Source: Anthopleura xanthogrammica (lineage: Eukaryota; Cnidaria; Anthozoa; Actiniaria; Actiniidae). From it: a stretch of DNA of 64,000 nucleotides. The notes beneath the pieces were generated by a model. It was given only the letters and a program-made list of their open reading frames with translations, was not told the origin of the DNA and did no database searches. Where the stretch lies: NCBI GenBank assembly GCA_964019055.1, contig OZ025221.1:5596968-5660967 (forward strand), read 5' to 3'. Made by a program: the position numbers and the translations under genes. Below, one piece after another: positions 12,101 through 23,100 of the stretch (positions within the stretch are counted from its first letter, which is position 1; every line of letters starts with the position of its first letter).

Positions 12101-14069
12101 CAAACAGTGTTCTTTTACCTGTCCCAAGGGGTATGCTATGAATGGCACAAACGACCGAATCCTAACACGTACTTGTGAAACGAATAGGAATTGGGATAAA
12201 CCATATCACACTTGTGTAGGTAGGTATTAGAAACATTCAAATGTTATCCAACTCTGAAACAACCTCTGAAACGACTTCTGGGCTAATCTAAATCAGGGCA
12301 AGGCTAACTCACAGATCGAATTGGAATTTTAGCGGGTTGTGTTTTGCACCAGGATAGAGAACCGAAGAATTTGGAGAAAAACCCTCGAACTAAGGAAGGG
12401 ACCCAACCCTACTCACATGTAATGCCGAGTCAAGGAATCGAAACCGATGCTTCAGAGTGATGCATCAAATTGAACTGTATATTCTTGTTTTCAGATATTT
12501 ATCAGCCTTCCATTACCTGTCCTGGTAATATCGTAACAACTACTCTTCCTCGCCAACCCCATGGCGTCGTCAAATGGGAGGAACCCACAGGTGATGATAA
12601 CTCCAAAGGCGTAGATCCGCTGGCGGAGTTAACGGTTACCTCAAATTTTCAACCGTCTGATAAATTCGATATTGGGAAGCATAAGGTTACCTATGTTGTT
12701 CGGGACAGCGCAAATCTCCAAAAGGAATGTTTTTTTTACGTTGAAGTAAAAGGTAAGGACGGAGAAGCCATTAGTCTGCGCATGCGTGCTCGAATTTCAT
12801 ATTGGAAACGAGTAAATGGAATCCAACGCCTAAGAATTATGCGCAACTTAAGTCATGACTTGAACTTGAATGGACTTGGTCTAGCGCATGCGATCTTGAG
12901 TCTCGACTCAAACGTGAAAAATGAAACATCGTGTATTTGCACAGTGGACGATGATATACACGCGCATGCGTATTGCAAATCCTGCACATGAACTAGCGCA
13001 TGCGCATTAGGGTACATAGCGGCGCATTTGGCAAAGAGACTGGCTTGTGCGCCTATTGCATCACTTTCATTTTGTCCCATATCTTCCATTCTCTTAGATA
13101 AGGAAGCACCGGAAGTGACGTCATGCCCCAAGGACCAGACCCATGAGTTATTGGGAGCGAGTAGCATGAACGTGAGGTGGGACAAACCTTCCTTTAAAGA
13201 CAACTCAGGAATTCCGCCTGCTATAACGAGCAGTGTTAAGATGGGGGCTACTCTGGATGTTGGGGAACACATAGTGAATTATTTTGCTACTGACGTTGCT
13301 GGGAATGTCAACTCTTCGTGTCAATTTAAAATCCATATCAAAGGTAAGTCTTTCAAGGACGGTTTTTCCGTCAGGAGCTTTGTTGGGCGCATTTTCCCTA
13401 ATTTTTTTCTTCTAATTGCGATGAAACTCGGCTTTATCTAAGAACAGGACGCTAAGAAAAGGTAGATAATAAAACATTTTTAATTTTCCAATAATTGCCG
13501 GAAAAAATAATTTATTGCTAACTACATACATTAATTGTAATATACTGACCTCTGACCACGGGATGACCGAGGGAGTCCTCGTAGTTTATAATCTCTCTCT
13601 CCCAAAAAAGATATTTTTAACAAATGTATCAGTTTCTCGGGAGCCGTGTTGTAGGACAGGAATCACAAGAGATTTTATTTCCCAAAGAAGAACATTTCTA
13701 TTACTTTGATCTACAATGTGGCTGTCGTGAAATGTCTTTATAGGCCCAGTGTATGTACTGCTACAGTCTAATAGGCCTGATTGATATTTTTCTTTACTTT
13801 TTTTCCAGCCAAGACATGCCCAGTAACCAAGCCTCCCAGGAATGGCGCGCTGGCCTGTAATGCGTATGGTATTGCTAACAGCTTGTGCCAAGTCAGTTGT
13901 AATAACAAATATGACTTTGCTTATCCACCGGGGAGTACATATCTTTGTTCAAATGGTAATTGGCGGGCCTTTCCTCTTGGCACACCGTTCCCTTGGCCTG
14001 ACTGTTCAGGTAGGTTGAACGAGAGAGAGGAAGGAAGGAAGGATGGGAGGGAGGGAGGAAGGGAGGGGA

Positions 14070-14108
<39 letters not shown>

Positions 14109-17100
14109 GTGATGGTGATGGTGATGGTGATGGTGATGGTGATGGTGATGGTGATGGTGATGGTGATGGTGATGGTGATGGTGATGGTGGTGGTGGTGGT
14201 GGTGGTGGTGGTGGTGGTGGTGGTGGTGGTGGTGGTGGTGGTGGTGGTGGTGGTGGTGGTGGTGGTGGTGATGGTGATGGTGATGGGCTCGGGCTGGGGA
14301 GTGGGGAAGAGGGAAGGAAGGCTTCATTGAGTCACACAGTGAGAAAGGAGGAAAGAAAGAAAGAAAGACGTTTAAAAATATATGAACAAGATAAAAATTG
14401 GTATATTATATTTTATTGACAGTTCGATTCGATCCAACGAAAATCAAAGTTCAATTCCTGCCACAATTTTACTACTACGAAGGAAATTGTAACGACGAAG
14501 AAGCACAAAAGCAAATCAAGAGCAACTTTTTGAATCTTCTACGAACGGGGATGTTGGCTGGTATGGGCCATGCTTGCGCTAACCAAGCGATATGTAACGC
14601 AGAAAACGTCAATGTATTCTGTGGTGAAACCGACAAGCGTAAGAGGAGAAGAAGAGCAGTTGTTAAAGAAGTTTATATCCAGGTAAAACGTCCTTGTTCA
14701 GTTTTTACGAGGGTAGCACTGGCTAACAAACCTGTAGCCTTCCACCAATAGGGACTTTAAGATTTGCAAGATCTACTGCGGCGACATCAACCAGAAGTGT
14801 AAATTACTTTACTTTGGGGACTCGCGCCTTCAAAGTCTCTCTTCCCTGTGAATGAGTTGTCTTTACTCACATTGTCTCCAATGAACAGAACCCAGAAGAG
14901 GAATTATTAACACTTCTAGTTGACGTCGCCGAGAGGTGGTGCATTAGAAATGCGCACGACGCGTGCTTTCCCAAAAACATTCTCCAATTCCTCGCATCCA
15001 TTTTTTCAGGTCAATTTTGTCGCCAAGGAAAAGCAATCAGCCCCAAAGACTCTACAGCAACTCAAGTCAACAATGGAAACACAAACACGACCAGTTTTGG
15101 ACGCCGAAGCAAAGAAAACCGATTGGAAGCCACTGAGGTCGAGCACCGGGCTGGAATTCCGAAGTTATAGCTTATCACACGCTGACGCTTACTGCTCTGA
15201 TAACGGTGCTGTTCTAGGGAAATGTGACTCGTACGAAACAGACTGTGACGGGAAGAATAAGTTACAGAACAGATGCTCTTGTAACTCCAAAGTTGGAAAA
15301 ATTGAAAAATGCAGTAAGTAATGGGTTGGTAAATGGAGACCTACTGATACGGTGGCCTAGAAGCGACACCACACAATTTATAAACCCACACTGCAAACAA
15401 ATGAAATATCACTGCAAACAACAGAAGTCACTGCAGAAGTCACTGCAAACAAAAGAATGTCAGCCAATTTCTGACTTCTGTTGTTTGCAGTGATATTTCA
15501 TTTGTTTGCAGTGTGGGATTCTAAATTGTGTGGTGTCCCATCTGGGCCACCGTAAATTGACGGCACGATAGACGGACCAACCGTCTGGTTTGGTAACTGA
15601 CTGACTGACCGAGTAACAAAGTGATACATATATATACTGACTGATTGACCGACGCGACCGACCAACCGGCCGGTTACGATGACAAAAGACTAGGAAATTA
15701 ATTGACCGAGTGACAAATTGACAGGTTGACTAAAGATTGACAGCCATTCAAGTTTTCAAATGCTGCCGCATATCAATAACAATTTGTTTTTGCCTAGTTC
15801 GTTGTCCTGCAGGAACCTACTACGATCTACTCCACGAGAAATGTGTCAACTGTAAACCCGGTACGTTCCAGAACGCAGAAGGAAGATTCCAGTGTAACGA
15901 CTGCCCAGAAGGAACCTGGACTGTTGGCCAAGAAGCAAAGAATTTCACAGCTTGTAGAGGTCAGTCAATTTAGTTTTACGTGCAGGTCACCATATTGGCT
16001 GACATTGTCAAAGAAACTGAATATTTTTTCAATTCAAGCCAATATAGTGGATATGACGTCACACCGCAAGAGCTGTGAGTGCTTTTAAATCTCATATCCT
16101 CGGCGTCCCCCGAGGATGGAAAATGAAAACCTCGCCCCTAGAACGAGGATAAATATTCAAATCTTATAAATTTCATCAATACCCTCAAGCAGCCTCTGGG
16201 CAGGTCAAAGTCAGGGCATGGCTAACTCACAGATCGAATTGAAATTAAGCTTGCTAGGTTTGCGGAGGGAGTAAAACTGGGGAACCCGGAGAAAACCCTC
16301 GAATCAAAGGAGAGACTTAACAAGCTCTACAAACATATGAAGTCCAGGAATCGAACTTGAGACCCCAGAGGCGAGAGGCGAGTGTGCTATCACTATACAC
16401 CACCCTTATTCCCTGATCACCCTATCCTCTTGCAGAGAAATAAAACTCCTTTGTCAATGTCCAATAACGTGTGTATGACGTATGATATACCATAATATGT
16501 TCCAGAGAAGTGCAAGCCAGGTTACTTTTCTCACAATGGACTGGCTAAGTGCTTCCTGTGTCCTCGTGGTACTTATTCTTCTGGCTTCATGAACAAACAG
16601 TGCACAACATGCCCGCAAGGAACAACCACAGTGTTGGCTACCGCGAGCAGTCGGGAAGACTGTGGCAGTAAGTACATTTTACTCCTAATAATAAATCTGA
16701 ATTTTTTAAGAATATTTCAACTGGTAGGAATAAATTATCTAAAGTTGTTCGGCGTTCCTACTGGCCAGCGGTAAACATCTGATTTTGGTCTGACTGACGG
16801 ATCTGATTGGATATCAACAGGAGACCCTGAAATATTTGCAGAAGTAACAAATATTGAATTATTAAACATTTAAAAACAATGTTACTCACCATTTTTCAAA
16901 CATTGGTTCACTGTTCACAGACAAAGCATTCAATCGAGGCTGTAAGGTAGTTTCAAAGGATTATTCAAATTTGAACCTTGCAGCCTCGACTGAATGCTTT
17001 GTCTGTGAACAGTGAACCGATGGTGGTGAATGGTAATTTTTATATCTTTGTTCTAGTGAAATGTGCCCCCGGTACCTTCTCGGCCAGCGGTGTAGAGCCA

Positions 17101-20100
17101 TGTCAGCCATGCGCAAAGGGTAGTTATCAGGATGGTATTGGGTCGTTGTCATGTAAAGAGTGCGAGGGAACTCTCTCAACGTACGGTCCTGGCGCAGATT
17201 TAAAGGCAATGTGTATAGGTTAGTATCAAACAACTTACCATATTTTAAATAGTCTTATCCAAAATGGCGGACGTCAGTGATCAGTGATCAGTGAACTGCT
17301 ACTACATTTTCAAGGTCCAAACCGTTCACTGATCTACTTTACCTGCCAATGTATTGTGGTCTCCCGGATGTGTTACCTAAGCAACCATACGTCACCTTAT
17401 TTTGTTTTCTATCCACCAGATATTAATGAGTGTGCATCCAATCCATGTAATAATGGAGGTCGATGTGTGGACCAGAAAGATGGCTTCAGATGTGAATGTG
17501 CTGCTGGGTTCAAGGGTAAACAGTGTGAGGTGGAGAAAGACGAGTGTCTGTCTGATCCATGTTACCAAGGATCTACGTGTGTAGATAAGGTAAGGGAAGG
17601 ATTGGTCATAGATGAGCAGGGGGAGGGATGGGGAGGAGAATGGTTCTGACGGGTAGTGTCTGTCTGATCCATGCTACCAAGGATCTACGTGTGTAGATAA
17701 GGTAAGTGAAGGATTGGTCATAGATGAGCAGGGGGTAGGGATATGGGGTAGAATGGCCATAACATTCCATTAAAAGATGGCCAATGAAGAATAAACTGGG
17801 TCAGAATTTGGTCATAAATCAGCAATGAATCCTTAAGTTTTTTCTGTTATTTTTTTATAGGTCAATGGATACGAGTGTGTCTGTTCCCATGGTTACACCG
17901 GAAAGAACTGTGACGTAGCTGTTGGGTTTTGCAGCGTGAATCCATGTCAGAACGGTGGTACGTGCATAGCACAGCCTCCCAAGGAGGTCTGTAAATGCCC
18001 TGATGGCTATGGCGGGGAATTCTGCGAAATGAAAATTGACTTCTGTACCTCGTCTCGATGCCTGAACAAAGGACTATGCAGGAACCTACAAGACTCGTTC
18101 CAGTGCACGTGCAGGCCAGGTTACACGGGCAATCAGTGTGAACGGATGATCGACGAATGCGCTAGCAACCCGTGTCATAATGGCGGGAGTTGTCTTGACG
18201 AGGTTGATGGATACCGCTGTACATGTCGAGATGGATTCACTGGCTCAAGATGCGAGAGAAACACTGTCAACTGTTATCCCAGCCCATGTCAAAACAATGG
18301 CGCATGCGTAGAGAAAATCAATGGGTACGAGTGCCTCTGTAGGCCTAACTTTGCTGGGAAAACATGTCAAACAAGTAAGAGATATTGAAATTACAAGCTG
18401 ATCAATACATTTAGTTATGAAAAAATAGTCGCCATCTTGATTCCTTATTGTTTTCGCTTTCCAGAAGTTTCCCCGGATTATGACGTCACGTTCCCGCTTC
18501 GCGTCGCCACGTCATCATCATCAGTTACTAATATCCCGGATCTACGAGCTTTTACTATCGGGTTCTGGCTGCGAACCACAGATTTAGAAAACCCGGGTAC
18601 CCCACTCTCGTACGCAACTACTGTCCAGGGGAAGGTTATGGATAATGCATTAGTGTTACAGGACTACGGAGCATTTGTTCTTCATGTTAACAATGAGAAG
18701 AAGTTTATTGGTGTGTCAGCCAATGATGGGCAGTGGCATCACGTGGCTGTCACGTGGCGAAGTTCTGATGGACAGTGGGTTTTCTACTTGGATGGTAGTG
18801 AAGTGAAAAGGTGATCATAACCAGCATCCATTTCTCGTTCTCAATAACACGCGCGGAATCACCCTCGCGAGAACATACAGTTTTGATGGACGTCAATCAA
18901 AGTGTTTCCATGAGATTGTCGGAAAACACAAAGTTTTCAAGGACACGTGCCTATAGAATACCATGGAAACGCCTTGATTGACGTCAACCAACACATACTT
19001 AGTCATGACGGGCAATAGATATAAATAATCTGTAATCTGCAAAAGAATTGGTATTTCCGAAGTTCTCTAAATTATGAAGTCTTAATCTTAACAAATTATT
19101 TCTTAGATCGACTGGTTTCCAGGCTAACGCAGTCATTAAAGGTGGAGGAGTCATGGTGCTAGGCCAAGAGCAAGATACCCTAGGCGATGGCTTTACTCCA
19201 GAGGAAGCTTTCTTCGGTGATATTAGCCAAATGAATCTTTGGGATAGGGTTTTGTCAGCCAATGACGTGGCAAATCTTGTCTATAGCTGCCAGGCCTCTC
19301 AAGGCAACGTGAAGGCCTGGGGTGACTTTTTGTCTGGACTTCAGGGAGTCTACATAAAAACGAGTAGATCACATGCCTGTGACTGTAAGTACCCTTCAAC
19401 GTATAAGTTTCCCATTTCAGACCACGCGTCATTCCCTAGAGTATCATTTCATTGTTTAACGGTTGCGCATGAGAAGATACATGAATATGGATACAACTAA
19501 AACAAAGAATCTTATTCTCAAGTAAATGACACATGGTCTGAAATGGGAAAACATTAAACCCAAGTTAATAAGGTCAATTCGAGATTGTTGGGTTGGAAAT
19601 GATAGCAAATTTCTCTTTTTCATTTTTTAGTTAACAGCAAACTACGTAGTTACCAGTTCACTCACGAATCACGCTTTCCAGCTCAAGACCACAAAACTCT
19701 CACCAGTAAGACCGCTGAGCAGTGTGCGCAGGCCTGTGAATCCGAGACAGGGTTTCCTTGCAGATCCTTTGACTATGATCGAACTAATAGAAGATGCTAT
19801 CTTAGTAAGGCTGTGGCTGAAGCGAGCAGTGACCTGGTGATGGCCAAGGGCTTCGATTTCTATCAAACAGGTCAGATAACATGTACCAATTATAGGTTGC
19901 TATTGATTGAGTGTGTCATATGTGAGTAGAGTTGCTTGATGGTTCTCTACTGGGTCTCGAGGATTTTCTCGGGTTCTCCAGTTTTTCCTCTCTCACCATC
20001 ACGTGACGGCAGCCATGTTGGATTACATGAGAAATAATTCAATTCCCGAGAGTAAAGGGATTTTATTGTTCTGCCATCTAACAGAAGGGAGGGTCAGGGG

Positions 20101-23100
20101 GAGGTGTGGAGGGAGGGTCAGGGGGAGGTGTGGAGGGAGGGTCAGGGGGGAGGTGTGGAGGGAGGGTAAGGGGGAGGTGTGGAGGGAGGGTCAGGGGGAG
20201 GTGTGGAGGGAGGGTCAGGGGAAAGTCATTCATAGCCTTTTCATTGCATCCCCCAGATTTTAGAGTCCATACGAATCTTAGTTACGGACCACCATGTTAA
20301 CTCGCAACCTTATGACTCCTTCTCGACAGATTGTGTTGGCTCCCTTGGAATCGAGGCTAAAGCTATCCCAGATTCCTCTTTGAGTGCCTCTTCGTCTCTT
20401 GATTCAACTTCCGGTGCAAAAGAGGGTCGTCTACAGAATCCCCGGGTATCCGGTATAACTGGGATGTCCGATAGTAGAGGGGGATGGAGCCCTAGTGCCA
20501 ACAACAACCAACAGTATTTACAGGTATTTGTGATATCCTAAAAGTGAATGTTATCAAACAATGAAACAACCTCTGGGCTGATCTAAGTCAGGGCACGGCT
20601 AACTCACAGATCGAACCCTGAAACAACCTCTGGGCTGATCTAAGTCAGGGCATGGCTAACTCACAGATCGAACCCTGAAACAACCTCTGGGCTGATCTAA
20701 GTCAGGGCACGGCTAACTCACAGATTAAACCCTGAAACAACCTCTGGGCTGATCTAAGTCAGGGCATGGCTAACTCACAGATCAAACCCTGAAACAACCC
20801 CTGGGCTGATCTAAGTCAGGGCATGGCTAACTCACAGATCGAACCCTGAAACAACCTCTGGGCTGATCTAAGTCAGGGCATGGCTAACTCACAGATTGAA
20901 TCCTGAAACAACCTCTGGGATGATCTAAGTCAGGGCATGGCTAACTCACAGATTGAATCCTGAAACAACCTCTAGGCTATTCTAAGTTAGAGCACGGCTA
21001 ACTCACAGATTGAACCCTGAAACAACCTCTGGGCTGATCTAAGTCAGGGCATGGCTAACTCACAGATTGAATCCTGAAACAACCTCTAGGCTATTCTAAG
21101 TTAGAGCACGGCTAACTCACAGATCGAACCCTGAAACAACCTCTTGGCTGATCTAAGTCAGGGCATGGCTAACTCACAGATCGAACCCTGAAACAACCTA
21201 TGGGAACAGAGCACGGTAAAAAGGTCTTTTATTTATTAAATCGAAGGAAAACATCAGCTGTAGTTTTCAATGCTGTTTTCTTGCATCCTCGTAAATTAAA
21301 GTTTGCTAATACAGCACAGTTCTCGACCAATCAGAGCGCGCGTACTATATAATAATAGTATATAAACCATGTTTATATCTGTGCGTTACTAGATTGATCT
21401 TGGGCGAACATACAAGATTTCAGGCGTAGCTACCCAAGGAGCCGACGGTTCTTCTGAATGGGTGACGTCATACAGGCTTGAGTACAGCAGCGATGGGTCG
21501 AGATGGCAATATTATACCAGTGTAAGATCTCTCATTTAATATATCTCACTGTTTATCTATTCATTCATTTCCCAATTTTTCTTTCATTTCAATCTTCATA
21601 TTTTTTTCTTTATTTTCCTTTTAATTCCTATTTTTTCTATTATTTGTTTTTCATTTTTTGTTCTTAACCTTCTGATGCGCTTTTTTATTTATTTTTTCAT
21701 CCCCCCCAGCTTTTTTCTCTTTGTCTAACCATCCCTTTCCCTTCCCAGACACTTACCGGTAATACTGACGGCAACACGGTTGTTGTCCATCAACTTCACA
21801 TCTTCCAAGCTCGTTACGTTCGCTTCAGACCACAGTCATGGCACGGGCGTATTGCACTTCGAGTTGACATCTATGGATGTGAGATAGGTAAATATCCAGT
21901 TTGGAATCGATACGTTATATTCACGAAAGACGCCATGATGGTTTTGGTATTGTAAATTACCAGATAAGTCACGTAGTTGCTGAGGGGGCAAACAAGTTCA
22001 AATCAGAAGATTAAATTAACGTTCAACGTTAAATTAGTTATTTTCGATTTCGTTCAAAGAAACAAATTTCAAAGGAATAGATTTGACGTCAAAAGCATTG
22101 CAGGATTTATTAAAAGGGTCTTTACCTGTTTTCGTAATGACGTCACATGTACCTGTTTTCGTAATGACGTCATATTCTTGGTTTTTTAATGACGTCATAT
22201 ATACATTGAGACAAAGCAGTTTGCTCAACGTTATGTATTATTTCTGTTTGACAGGTTCCTCTCCATCATTCATGAAAGGTAACAAGCACGTGTTGCAAGT
22301 AGTGCATTCTCAGATAATCCCATCCATTCATTCTCAGATAATCCCATCCATTCATTTTTCGTGCAAGTTTTTCTTGCATTCATTCCGCGCCTTATTCGTT
22401 TCCATTCTTTTCTTTCTAATTTTGTCTCATAAATCTTATCTCTTCAATTGTTGTACTTTCCCACTAGGTATTTTTGCATTCGTTATTTTCATACCAAGAC
22501 ATTTTCAATACATTTTCAATACATTTTCAATACATTTTCAATACATTTTCAATACATTTTCAATACATTTTCAATACATTTTCAATACATTTTCAATACA
22601 TTTTCAATACATTTTCAATACATTTTCAATACATTTTCAATACATTTTCAATACATTTTCAATACATTTTCAATACATTTTCAATACATTTTCAATACAT
22701 TTTCAATACATTTTCAATACATTTTCAATACATTCATATCATCAAGTGTGACTATCTTATCATGTGTGAAGAAGAACCAATCAGTCATCACCGAGTCTGC
22801 GCCAATCAACTGCGTCATGATCAGGTCGTTAAGTTGATTTCCCTCCCCCTAGCAACAACCGCAGACCAACAAGCATTGCAGGCTACACTCTGAGTATACC
22901 TTGGGCGTAATGTTTTCCCATTTCAGACCACGCGCTTGTCATTCGCTAGAGTATCATTTCTTTTTTTAACGGTTGCACATGAAAAGACACATGAATATGG
23001 ATATAACTCAAACAGAGAATCTTATTCTCAAGAGAATGACACGTGGTCTAAAATAGGAAAACATTACGCTCAAGCTAAAGAGGCCAGTAAATGCTTAGCT

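Noticed and set aside
12770..13010. Cluster of GCGCATGCG palindromes in intron 7
   Set aside because: Four copies of a short palindrome without consistent spacing or flanking arms; not enough to call an element or regulatory site.
12853..13272. Minus-strand frame opposite the HYR exons
   Set aside because: Shadow of coding exon 8 plus intron sequence; the plus strand has the real domain.
13893..14330. Poly-His, poly-Asp/Gly and poly-Met/Val frames
   Set aside because: Artefacts of the GAT/GGT repeat in intron 9, partly overlapping exon 9 on the wrong strand or frame.
16380..16425. tRNA gene at the start of the reverse SINE
   Set aside because: The tRNA-like part runs straight into a SINE body shared with other copies; it is a retroposon head.
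22448..22893. Three overlapping frames around the 11 bp repeat
   Set aside because: An 11-mer without stops stays open in rotating frames. The region is intronic and the true next exon (23126) is fixed by phase.
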